A program made the position numbers and the translations under genes. From Streptomyces sp. YIM 121038 (GTDB lineage: Bacteria; Actinomycetota; Actinomycetes; Streptomycetales; Streptomycetaceae), in the NCBI RefSeq assembly GCF_006088715.1, contig NZ_CP030771.1, forward strand, positions 9,174,001 to 9,238,000: a DNA stretch of 64,000 bases. Direction: 5' to 3'. This document shows positions 43,306-50,558 of the stretch, one piece after another (the first letter of the stretch is position 1; every line of letters starts with the position of its first letter). A model generated the notes under the pieces. It was not told where the DNA came from, made no database searches, and saw nothing but the letters and a program-made list of their open reading frames with translations.

Positions 43306-43328
43306 GAACGGGACATGACGTCTCGTTC
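43306..43328. promoter_or_regulatory. 23-bp inverted repeat before the epimerase gene
   Basis: GAACGGGAC and GTCTCGTTC (8 of 9 paired) flank ATGAC, ending 18 bases before the ATG at 43346. The MarR-like gene downstream is a candidate binder. Confidence 0.5.
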
Positions 43329-43345
43329 CTCACGATAGGAATGTC

Positions 43346-44233
43346 ATGAAGGTTCTGCTCACCGGTGCCACCGGCTACATCGGTTCCGCTGTCACCGACC
43401 ACCTCGTCGCCGCCGGTCACCAGGTCGTCGCGCTCACCCGGAGCGCCGAGCCGGAGTCGGGCAGACCGTGGCACGCCCAGCTGGTCGGCGACACCGCGGA
43501 CCCGGCCTCGCTCGCCGGCGCGGTGACCCCCGACATCGAGGCCGTGATCCACCTGGCGCCCCCGAGCGGTGACGCGGACGTCGACTCCGCCGTCATCGAG
43601 GCTCTGGCCACCCCGCTTCGCGGTACCGGCCGTCCCCTCGTCTACACCAGTGGCGTGTGGGTCCTCGGTGCCACCGGCGACGCCCAGGAGGTCGGGGAGG
43701 AGGCCCCGACCAACCCGGTCGGCCTCGTCGGCTACCGCCCGCAGATCGAGCAGCGGGTGCTGGCCGAGGCCGCCGAGGGCGTGCGCGCGGTCGTCGTCCG
43801 GCCCGCCATCGTGTACGGCCGCGGCGGCGGCATCCCCGCCCTCCTGGTCGACCGGGCCCGCAAGGAGGGGGTGCCCGAGTACTACGGCGAGGAGGGCGTG
43901 CGCTGGCCGACCGTCCACGTGGACGACCTGGCCGAGCTGTTCGTGGCCGCGGCCGAGCGGGCCGAGGCCGGCACCTTGTGGCACGGCGTCGGCGAGTCGG
44001 CCGTCGCGGTCCGTGACGTCGCACAGGCCGCCGGGCGTGCGGCCGGAGTGGACGCCGCCCCGCGCGTGCTGTCGGTGGAGCAGGCCGCCGAGTTCTTCGG
44101 CGCGCTCTTCGCGGACGCCCTCGCCCTCGACCAGAGCGTCAGTGGTGCCGCCGCCCGCACCGCCCTCGACTGGAAGCCGTCCAGGCCGGGCATGGTGGCC
44201 GAGCTGACGTCGGGCTCGTACCGGTCGGCCTAG
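43346..44233 (+). CDS. NAD-dependent epimerase/dehydratase family protein
   Basis: 295 residues, atypical/extended SDR. The cofactor loop is LLTGATGYIGSAV at 4-16. The YxxxK pair is replaced by a YRPQIEQRV stretch that has no Lys at the usual place, so reductase chemistry may differ. It is related to the protein at 47505 (both begin with GATGYIGxxxxD). A terminator follows at 44243. An inverted repeat precedes the gene. Confidence 0.85.
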   Translation: MKVLLTGATGYIGSAVTDHLVAAGHQVVALTRSAEPESGRPWHAQLVGDTADPASLAGAVTPDIEAVIHLAPPSGDADVDSAVIEALATPLRGTGRPLVYTSGVWVLGATGDAQEVGEEAPTNPVGLVGYRPQIEQRVLAEAAEGVRAVVVRPAIVYGRGGGIPALLVDRARKEGVPEYYGEEGVRWPTVHVDDLAELFVAAAERAEAGTLWHGVGESAVAVRDVAQAAGRAAGVDAAPRVLSVEQAAEFFGALFADALALDQSVSGAAARTALDWKPSRPGMVAELTSGSYRSA

Positions 44234-44242
44234 GCGCTCGGC

Positions 44243-44271
44243 GCCCCCGGGCCGCCGACCGGCCCGGGGGC
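44243..44271. terminator. hairpin after the epimerase gene
   Basis: GCCCCCGGGCCG pairs with CGGCCCGGGGGC over a 5-base loop, 9 bases after the stop. The following MarR-like gene therefore needs its own promoter. Confidence 0.75.
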
Positions 44272-44323
44272 TGCCCTCGCGGACGTGTCCCGCGTACACG
44301 AAGTACCTGAAAGGAAACCCCTC

Positions 44324-44791
44324 ATGACGACCCAGCAGATGTCCGATGCCGAGCTCGCCGGACAGCCCGCCGCCTACTGGACCGGTGTCGCCTACGAGGC
44401 GCTGATCGCGTTCACCCGGGCCCGGCAGCTCGAAAAGGGCTACACCCAGCCGCAGTTCTGGCTGCTGCGCAACCTGTCGGTGAACGACATCTCGTCCGAC
44501 GGCCGGGGGATGACCCTGCCCGAGCTGCGGAAGGCCATGAGCCTCTACATCCGGCCCGAGGACGACCTGGCGGAAGCGTCCGCGGGGCTCGTCGAGCGCG
44601 GCTGGCTGAGACGGGACGACGAGGACCGGCTGTGGCTCACCGAAGAGGGCGAGCGGGCCCGGGTCGACCTGGCACAGAACGCTCCCGCGATCCGCGCCGC
44701 TCTCCACGAGGGCATCGACGACGCGGACTACGTCACCACGGTGAAGGTCCTCCGGCAGCTGATCCACAACGCCGGCGGGACGATGCCCTGA
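44324..44791 (+). CDS. MarR-like winged-helix regulator
   Basis: 155 residues. The region LPELRKAMSLYIRPEDDLAE followed by LVERGWLRRDDEDRLWLTEE has the helix-turn-helix and wing layout of MarR, with flanking helices for dimerisation. AAAGGAAA precedes ATG 44324. It follows the epimerase and may control it through 43306-43328. Sequence match to MarR is moderate; a divergent HTH family is possible. Confidence 0.72.
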   Translation: MTTQQMSDAELAGQPAAYWTGVAYEALIAFTRARQLEKGYTQPQFWLLRNLSVNDISSDGRGMTLPELRKAMSLYIRPEDDLAEASAGLVERGWLRRDDEDRLWLTEEGERARVDLAQNAPAIRAALHEGIDDADYVTTVKVLRQLIHNAGGTMP

Positions 44792-44852
44792 CAGGTCGAT
44801 AGATCGACAGATCCATCAATCCATAGAACGACAGGTCGATAGGACCTGAACG

Positions 44853-44887
44853 CCCGTGCCCCCACGAAGTCGCCGTGGGGGCACGGG
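44853..44887. terminator. bidirectional terminator between convergent genes
   Basis: CCCGTGCCCCCACG pairs exactly with CGTGGGGGCACGGG (14-bp stem, 7-base loop). It lies between the MarR-like stop (44791) and the leftward gene ending at 44907. Confidence 0.85.
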
Positions 44888-44906
44888 TCGTACACCCCGC
44901 GGGTCC

Positions 44907-45119
44907 TCAGATGAGCTTCGGCAGTCCGAGGTTGTTGATCAGGGGGCCCTCGATCGAGATGCCCTCGGTGATCAGCGACTCGGGTGCGGGGAGCAGCGGT
45001 GAGGGGTTCGCCGGGGCGTGCCGCGCCGTGGGAGCGGGGCCGACGGCCGCCGCGGCGGCGGTGGACATGCCGGTCAGGGCCAGGCCTCCGAGGAGGGCTG
45101 CGGTCAGGCGTCGGCGCAT
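44907..45119 (-). CDS. small secreted protein
   Basis: 70 residues. A signal peptide (MRRRLTAALLGGLALTGMST, Ala-rich cleavage near residue 25) leaves a mature peptide of about 45 residues ending GISIEGPLINNLGLPKLI. No cysteines and no known domain. AAAGGGA precedes ATG 45119. Secreted peptides of this size and Leu/Gly/Pro-rich ending are common in Streptomyces, some at the cell surface, but its role is unknown. Confidence 0.72.
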   Translation of the reverse strand: MRRRLTAALLGGLALTGMSTAAAAAVGPAPTARHAPANPSPLLPAPESLITEGISIEGPLINNLGLPKLI

Positions 45120-45557
45120 GGAGTCCCTTTCTGCTGGTCGAGGCCCCTCCCGGGAGAGGACGGAGCCGCCGACATGGCTGCCCAGGCCGAGGCCCGTGGA
45201 TGCGCCCTGTCCCTCGTACGAGGGGCGGAAGGTCACCTCGCGCGGCACGTCGGTCGTGCCGGAGCGCTTGCGGTCGTGCCGGAGCGCATGCGGAGTCCGT
45301 CGACATCGCGTACGACGTCGGCTTCCCCGGTGGTCGGCATCGGTCCACCGCGGCGGTGAGGAGTTCGGGGACCTCGAAAGCTACGTTGCGTTTACATGAG
45401 CATCAATCAAAAGTGCGCTTGTACGGGCAAGTGGATGGATATCTGAAGGGAACCGTTGCAACTGGCATGGGTGTGAGCGCAATTCTCGTGCCCGACCGAT
45501 GCAATGAGCTGACGGTCAACGCATACTGGCCGGGCCGCCCGCGCGGAACGCGGGCCG
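45120..45557. other. 438-bp intergenic region with a repeat and an AT-richer patch
   Basis: The first part holds a 20-bp tandem duplication (45251-45290). From about 45375 to 45500 the sequence is near 52% GC, well below the neighbours. No full gene is visible; one frame reads MSINQKCACTGKWMDI and stops after 16 codons, without a ribosome site. Likely promoter DNA or foreign sequence. Confidence 0.5.
45251..45290. repeat. 20-bp tandem duplication
   Basis: CGGTCGTGCCGGAGCGCTTG is followed at once by a copy that differs at one base (CATG for CTTG at the end). Confidence 0.9.
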
Positions 45558-46526
45558 GTGGTGAGGACCGGCAAGTGGAAGGCGGGCGCGGTGCCTGGAG
45601 GCAGGCTGACCCACGAGGACCGACGACAGGTGGCCTCCGGGCTCGCCGACGGACTCGGCTATGCCGAGATCGCCCGGCGGCTCGGCAGGCCGACGTCGAC
45701 CGTCAGCAGGGAGGTCGCCCGCAACGGCGGCCCCGGCCGCTACCGCGCCGAGCACGCCCAGCACGCCACCGCGCGCCGGGCCCGCAGATCCGCGGCGAGC
45801 GCCCCGGAGGCGGCGGCGCCCGACGTCGGACACGGCCGCGACGCCGAGGTCGTGCGCGGCTTCGTGGTCCGGTTCGCGGAGGCGATGGCGCGCACCGGCG
45901 TGCCGCGGATGGCGGCCCGGGTGCTCGCCAGCCTCGTCACCACCGACTCGGGCACGCTGACCGCGGCCGAGCTCGTGGCCCTGCTGCGGGTGAGCCCCGC
46001 CTCGGTGTCCAAGGCCGTCGGCTATCTCGAACGGCTCGACCTGCTGCGGCGCGAGCGCGTGCCCACGGGCCGGCGCGAGCGGTACGTCATCGACGACGAC
46101 ATGTGGCTGCGGACCTGGCTGGCGAGCGCCCGTGCCCACGCGATGATGGCCGACACCGCCCGGGCGGGGGTGGAGATCCTCGACGCCGCGACCCCCGCGG
46201 GCGCCCGCCTCGACCACATGCGGCGCTTCTTCACCGGCCTCAGCGACGACGTGGCCGGGGCCTCCACGGCGGCCGCGTTCACCGACGCGCTGACCGTGCT
46301 CGCCGCCCTCGCCCACGCCGGAGCACCGCTGGACGGCGGCCGGTTGGCGGGGGCGCTCGGCTGGTCGCCGGAGCGCGTCACGACCGCCCTGTACGACGCC
46401 GAGCAGCACCCCGACGTCGCCGACCCGCTGGAGCTGCGGCGCACCCCGGACGGCGCGTACACCGTCGTGGCCCGGACCGGGCGGCTCACCCCGGAGCAGT
46501 GCGCGGCACTCGGCCGCACGCGGTGA
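45558..46526 (+). CDS. regulator fusing an IS30-type HTH to a GbsR/MarR winged helix
   Basis: 322 residues. Residues about 16-70 (LTHEDRRQVASGLADGLGYA, IARRLGRPTSTVSREVARNG, GRYRAEHAQ) match the HTH_38 DNA-binding end of IS30-family transposases. Residues about 100-200 form a GbsR/MarR-type winged helix (MARTGVPRMAARVLASLVTT, LTAAELVALLRVSPASVSKA, LERLDLLRRERVP). No transposase catalytic (DDE) domain is present, so this is a regulator with a domesticated transposase HTH. The C-terminal 110 residues are helical and unassigned. GTG 45558 or 45561 is the start; the ribosome site is poor. Confidence 0.8.
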   Translation: MVRTGKWKAGAVPGGRLTHEDRRQVASGLADGLGYAEIARRLGRPTSTVSREVARNGGPGRYRAEHAQHATARRARRSAASAPEAAAPDVGHGRDAEVVRGFVVRFAEAMARTGVPRMAARVLASLVTTDSGTLTAAELVALLRVSPASVSKAVGYLERLDLLRRERVPTGRRERYVIDDDMWLRTWLASARAHAMMADTARAGVEILDAATPAGARLDHMRRFFTGLSDDVAGASTAAAFTDALTVLAALAHAGAPLDGGRLAGALGWSPERVTTALYDAEQHPDVADPLELRRTPDGAYTVVARTGRLTPEQCAALGRTR

Positions 46527-46669
46527 GCGCGGCGCGGACGGCCCTCACCGCCCCCGGCGCGGCCGCAGGCTGAGCGCGTGCAGCGCCGGCCGCATCCCGA
46601 ACTGGGCGGCGGGGTCGTGCAGATGGCTGCCGAAGACCTCGGCGAGCCGCTCGCGCTGCGGGCGGGCCC

Positions 46670-46999
46670 CTCAGGACCGGGCGCCACGATCACCCCCGGC
46701 CGGGTGTCGAAACGCGCCAGGAACTCGGGCGGCACGATCGGCGGCGCCGACTCGGCCCCCGGGGCGTGCCGGACGACGACCACGGCCAGCTCGCGCGGGA
46801 CCACCCACTGGGCGGTGTGCGCGAGGTCGGCGACGGCCTCGGCGGAGACCGGCGGGTCGGCGGTGAACAGGTCGATGAGGCGGTTGCGGCGCCGCCGCAT
46901 CTCACCCGCCGCGTACCGGCGCGCCTCCGTGCACCCGGCGGTGGTCGCGGCCGCCATCTCGTCCAGGTGCAGGAAGAACGCCTCACCGAAGGCGGAGAC
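46670..46999 (-). pseudogene. PucR-type regulator remnant
   Basis: On the minus strand an open frame reads AFGEAFFLHLDEMAAATTAG, AAGEMRRRRNRLIDLFTADP and AEAVADLAHTAQWVVPRELA, which I recall as the middle of PucR/CdaR-type regulators of Streptomyces. It begins abruptly at about 46999, lacks the N-terminal part, and dies after PGVIVAPGPEGP near 46670, with no C-terminal HTH. The left boundary runs into a different frame (ERLAEVFGSHLHDPAAQFGM) ending at 46543 that I cannot place. Confidence 0.65.
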
Positions 47000-47009
47000 C
47001 GGGCGCGGG

Positions 47010-47420
47010 CCCGGCGACCCGGCGGCGGTGGGCCAACGGCTCGGCCGGTGCGTCCGGGACGCCGTCGGCGAGGATCCGCACATCGTCTTCGAGCACGTGG
47101 GCCGGGCGACGTGCGGCGTCTCGGTGTTCGTGGCCCGGCGCGGCGGCACGGTCGTCACCTGCGGGTCGAGCACCGGCTACCGGCACGAGTTCGACAACCG
47201 CCATCCGTGGAGGCGGCTGAAGCGGATCATCGGCAGCCACGGCGCCGACTTGCACGAACAGGCCGCCGTTCACCGGCTGCTCGACCTCGGGCGCCTGCGC
47301 CCCGCGTTGACCACCACGTACCCGTTGCACGAGACGGCCGAGGCCGCCCGCCTGGTCCAGCGCAATCTGCACCTGGGCAAGGTGGGCGTGCTCGCCCTCG
47401 CCCCCCGGCCGGGTCTGGGG
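47010..47420 (+). pseudogene. crotonyl-CoA carboxylase/reductase 3' remnant
   Basis: The plus strand encodes EDPHIVFEHVGRATCGVSVF, ARRGGTVVTCGSSTGYRHEF, LKRIIGSHGADLHEQAA and HLGKVGVLALAPRPGLG, which I recognise as the C-terminal third of Ccr. The first two-thirds, including the start, are absent: the remnant begins right where the PucR remnant begins on the other strand. It has no stop and stays in frame into the epimerase at 47505. Intact Ccr makes ethylmalonyl-CoA for polyketides and the ethylmalonyl pathway; this copy cannot. Confidence 0.75.
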
Positions 47421-47504
47421 GCGAGGAACGGCGCCAGGCAGTCGCGTGCGCGTGGTGCCGCACCTGAACGCACACGGCGTACGCACGTTATCTGGAGGTC
47501 GACC

Positions 47505-48428
47505 ATGCGCATCTTCGTCACCGGAGCCACCGGCTACATCGGCGGCTCGCTCGCCGACCGGCTGAGGGGGACGGGCCACGACGTGAGCGGCCTCGCCCGC
47601 ACCGAGGAGAAGGCGCGGGCGCTGCGGGAGCGCGGCATCACCCCGGTCCTCGGCGACCTCGACGACGCGAGGGTCCTCGGCGCGGCCGCGCGCGCCGCCG
47701 ACGCCGTGGTCAACGCGGCCGACAGCGACCACAGGCCCGCCGTCGAAGCCCTCGTCGCCGCGCTCGCAGGCACGGGCAAGCCCCTGTTGCACACCAGCGG
47801 TTCCAGCATCGTCGCGGACGACGCGCGCGGCGCGGTGTCGCAGCGCGTCTTCACCGAGACCGACGTCGAGCCGGGCGGCCCGTGGCGGGCCGAGCCGGAC
47901 AAGGCGCCGCGCGTCGACCTCGACCGGTTCGTCCTCGCCGCGGCCGAGCGCGGCGTGCGGTCCGTGGTGCTGTGCAACTCCCTGATCTACGGCCACGGTT
48001 ACGGCCTGTCGCGCGACAGCGTGCAACTGCCCCGCCTCGCCCGCCAGGCGGAGGCCAGCGGCGTGGCCCGGCACATCGGTCCGGGGCACAACATCTGGTC
48101 GAACGTCCACATCGACGACGTCGCCGACCTGTACGAGCTGGCCCTGGCGTCGGCGCCCGCCGGAGCGTTCTACTTCGTGGAGAACGGCGAGGCCCCGTTC
48201 GGCGAGCTGACGCAGGCCATCGCCGACGTCCTGGGCTGCGGCGCCGCGCGGCCGTGGGGCATCGAGGCGGCGATCGAGGAGTGGGGCTACGAACCGGCCG
48301 TCTACGCCCTCGGTTCCAACAGCCGGGTCCGGGGCGCACGGGCCCGCGCGGAGCTGGGCTGGACGCCGCGGTACGACGACGCCGTGGAGTGGATCCGCAA
48401 GCGCCTGACGTCGGAGGAGAGCGGCTGA
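47505..48428 (+). CDS. NAD-dependent epimerase/dehydratase family protein
   Basis: 307 residues. GxxGxxG is in FVTGATGYIGGSLADRL (residues 4-20). Further blocks are HTSGSSIVADDARG, SLIYGHGYGLSRDSVQ and NIWSNVHIDDVADLYELAL, typical of the extended SDRs near the UDP-glucose epimerase family. GGAGG precedes ATG 47505. The upstream Ccr remnant is open into this frame, but this ATG with its ribosome site is the plausible start. Similar to the protein at 43346. Substrate unknown. Confidence 0.88.
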   Translation: MRIFVTGATGYIGGSLADRLRGTGHDVSGLARTEEKARALRERGITPVLGDLDDARVLGAAARAADAVVNAADSDHRPAVEALVAALAGTGKPLLHTSGSSIVADDARGAVSQRVFTETDVEPGGPWRAEPDKAPRVDLDRFVLAAAERGVRSVVLCNSLIYGHGYGLSRDSVQLPRLARQAEASGVARHIGPGHNIWSNVHIDDVADLYELALASAPAGAFYFVENGEAPFGELTQAIADVLGCGAARPWGIEAAIEEWGYEPAVYALGSNSRVRGARARAELGWTPRYDDAVEWIRKRLTSEESG

Positions 48429-48481
48429 GGCGGCCCGGGTCGCGGGCGGGGCCCGGTGCGCAGCCGTGAGCTGAGCCCGGG

Positions 48482-49060
48482 TCAGGCCGTCCAGCCGCCC
48501 CACTCGGGCCCCGTGCGCCGCCACTCCCGCTCCCAGGCGGCGAGGCGGCGCCGGTCGAGGGCGTGGCCCACCGCGTGCCGCGCCAGGAGCGCGGCCAGGG
48601 CGGTGGCCGCGCCCGCGGCCAGGGCCGCGCTCGCCGTGCGCAGGGCCACGTCCTCCGCGTCCGGCGGGGCCCCGGCCACCCGGCCGTTACGGTCCAGCCA
48701 CACCGCCGCGTGCTCACCGCGCCGACTGCCCGCGGCCACGCGCGCGTGGCCGGTGTGCTCGGCGCCGTCCGGGGTGGTCCAGCGCGCCGGGACGTCGTAC
48801 AGGGGCACCGTGCCGACGGCCGGGACCGGCGGGGGCGCGTCCGAGGTGAGCGTCGCGGTCACGCGGTGCCGGGTGGCCGTGGCGGTCCGGGCCGTCTCCT
48901 CGGCCCGCGCGTGCACGGCGATCCCGGCCGCGGCCGCCGCCGCGGGAACGCCCAGGAACAGGACGAGGCCCATCACGAGCACCGTCCACGCCTCGACCAC
49001 GTCCGAGCGGCGGCGCAGCGGACCGCGTCGCCAGCGCCAGCACCGAACCCGAGAGCGCAT
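48482..49060 (-). CDS. Rv1733c-family membrane protein
   Basis: 192 residues. The N-terminus has the family block WRWRRGPLRRRSDVVEAWTV, then a membrane helix (VMGLVLFLGVPAAAAAAGIA), an outer domain (VPLYDVPARWTTPDGAEHTG) and a second helix (ALAAGAATALAALLARHAVG). This is the two-helix layout of Mycobacterium tuberculosis Rv1733c, a DosR dormancy-regulon protein. It lies next to a universal stress protein gene in divergent orientation, which strengthens a stress or hypoxia link. Function of the family is unknown. Confidence 0.85.
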   Translation of the reverse strand: MRSRVRCWRWRRGPLRRRSDVVEAWTVLVMGLVLFLGVPAAAAAAGIAVHARAEETARTATATRHRVTATLTSDAPPPVPAVGTVPLYDVPARWTTPDGAEHTGHARVAAGSRRGEHAAVWLDRNGRVAGAPPDAEDVALRTASAALAAGAATALAALLARHAVGHALDRRRLAAWEREWRRTGPEWGGWTA

Positions 49061-49431
49061 CGCGTCAACCTCCGCACCACGCAGGGGGTGCGCGTCTTCG
49101 AGCGTAGCGGTCACGGCCGTCCCTCGGCAGCGGGTCGGACGGCCCTCCGCGAGGTCCGGAGGGCGAACGGGACACCGGGCACCGCGGTCACGTGTCACCC
49201 CGGCCGTACGCCTCGTGCGGCCCGGCCCCGCGGACGGGCGGGTCTCGGCCACAGGGCCGTTCGGCCTTCACGTACAGGCCTGTTCGCCACTCGCGCGCGC
49301 GTCGTCGCGGTGTCAGCGTCATGCGGGAAGGCCCTGAAATCCTCCCGGACGTCACCCCGAAGCAGCTCCCGGGAGGCTTCGCCGCGGCCTTCTCCGATGA
49401 GTTCGCGACCAGACGAGAGGGGCGATGGCCC
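49061..49431. promoter_or_regulatory. 371-bp divergent promoter region with GGCCG-CGGCC palindrome
   Basis: At 49253-49268 is AGGGCCGTTCGGCCTT (arms GGCCG and CGGCC), 164 bases before the GTG of the stress protein. It recalls the GGGCC-centred sites proposed for the DevR-like regulators of Streptomyces. Otherwise only GC-rich DNA and no gene was seen; an in-frame ATG at 49321 could extend the stress protein. Confidence 0.45.
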
Positions 49432-50298
49432 GTGGAGCATCCGTTGATCGTGGGCGTCGACGGCTCCGAGTCGAGCCTGCGGGCGCTGGACTGGGCGGTC
49501 GACGAGGCCGACCGCCAGGCGGTGCCGCTGCGGATCGTGCACGCGTCGAGCTGGGAGTGGTACGAGGGGCACGAGCCGTCCTTCGGCATCAACCGCGCCT
49601 TGGTGCGGGCACAGGCCGACCGCGTCGTCGCGGACGCGGCCGAGCGTGCCCACTGCCGCAGCTCCTCGGTCAAGGTCACGAGCCAGACGCTCGACGAGGA
49701 CCCGGCGTCCGCGCTGATACGCGAGAGCCGCCGGGCGAGCGGGATCCTCGTCGGCAGCCGCGGCCGCGGCCGGCTCACCGGCCTGCTGCTCGGCTCGGTC
49801 GGCCTGGCCGTGGCCGCCCGCGCCGAATGCCCGGTCACCGTGGTGCGCGGCGCGGAGGACAACCGCGACGGGACCCACCGGCGGGTCGTCGTCGGCGTCG
49901 ACGAAGCCGCCGACGCGCGGCCCGCGCTCGACTACGCCGTCCGCTGCGCGCAGCGGCGCGGCGCCGCCCTCGACGTCGTGCACGCCTGGCGCTGCCCCGC
50001 GCACGAGGCCCCGGAGCGGCCGCGCCCGGCCGCCGCCGACACCCACCAGGAGCGTGCCGAGCACCGGGTCGAGGAGGCCATCGGCGGCCTGGCCCGCACC
50101 CACAGCGCCGTTCCCGTGCACCGCAGGGTCGTCGAGGGCAGCCCGCGCGCGGCGCTGCTCGACGCGGCCGCGGGCGCCGATCTGCTCGTCGTCGGCGCCC
50201 GCCGCCGCACGGGCCAGGTCGGCATGCAGCTCGGCCCGGTGAACCACGCGGTGCTGCACCACGCGGCGTGCCCGGTGGCGGTGGTGCCGCATGCCTGA
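49432..50298 (+). CDS. universal stress protein, two USP domains
   Basis: 288 residues with two UspA folds. Domain 1 begins LIVGVDGSESSLRALDWAVD and has the ATP loop GSRGRGRLTGLLLGSVGLAV. Domain 2 begins VVVGVDEAADARPALDYAVR and has VVGARRRTGQVGMQLGPVNH, in which the GxxGxxS-type loop is altered. GTG 49432 with GAGAGGGG upstream is preferred; ATG 49321 would add 37 residues. Tandem USPs of this kind belong to dormancy regulons in actinobacteria. Phosphoketolase and a second USP follow. Confidence 0.9.
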   Translation: MEHPLIVGVDGSESSLRALDWAVDEADRQAVPLRIVHASSWEWYEGHEPSFGINRALVRAQADRVVADAAERAHCRSSSVKVTSQTLDEDPASALIRESRRASGILVGSRGRGRLTGLLLGSVGLAVAARAECPVTVVRGAEDNRDGTHRRVVVGVDEAADARPALDYAVRCAQRRGAALDVVHAWRCPAHEAPERPRPAAADTHQERAEHRVEEAIGGLARTHSAVPVHRRVVEGSPRAALLDAAAGADLLVVGARRRTGQVGMQLGPVNHAVLHHAACPVAVVPHA

Positions 50299-50328
50299 GC
50301 GCGGACCGCACGCCTGAGTGCCGGTGGC

Positions 50329-50356
50329 GCGGCCCTCTCGGGAGGGGGAGGGCCGC
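50329..50356. terminator. hairpin after the first stress protein gene
   Basis: GCGGCCCTC pairs with GAGGGCCGC over a 10-base loop rich in G, 30 bases past the stop. It would isolate the phosphoketolase gene's own promoter within the 260-bp gap. Confidence 0.6.
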
Positions 50357-50558
50357 ACCACCGCGGGGCCCCGAAGGGGCCGCCCGGCCCACGCCCGCGC
50401 CCCCTCCCCGCCGCCCCCGACCGGGCCGCCCCCAAGTGGGGCACGCCCCCGCCACGGGGCAGGCCATCCGGCGTGGGTGACTCACCCGGCCTGAACCGCA
50501 CCTGCCGTGGAACCCGGCCACCCCGCCCCCGGACACTCCGACGGAATCGAGGCTTCCC

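Noticed and set aside
45409..45459. Short lanthipeptide-like ORF (MSINQKCACTGKWMDI)
   Set aside because: 16 codons, no ribosome site and no maturation genes nearby; only noted as sequence in the AT-richer patch.
45558..46526. An IS30 transposase gene
   Set aside because: Only the HTH resembles IS30. There is no DDE catalytic domain or terminal inverted repeat, and a GbsR-like domain follows.
46578..48428. Fused frame of Ccr remnant and epimerase
   Set aside because: Open by chance; ATG 47505 has a good ribosome site and the GxxGxxG fold starts there.
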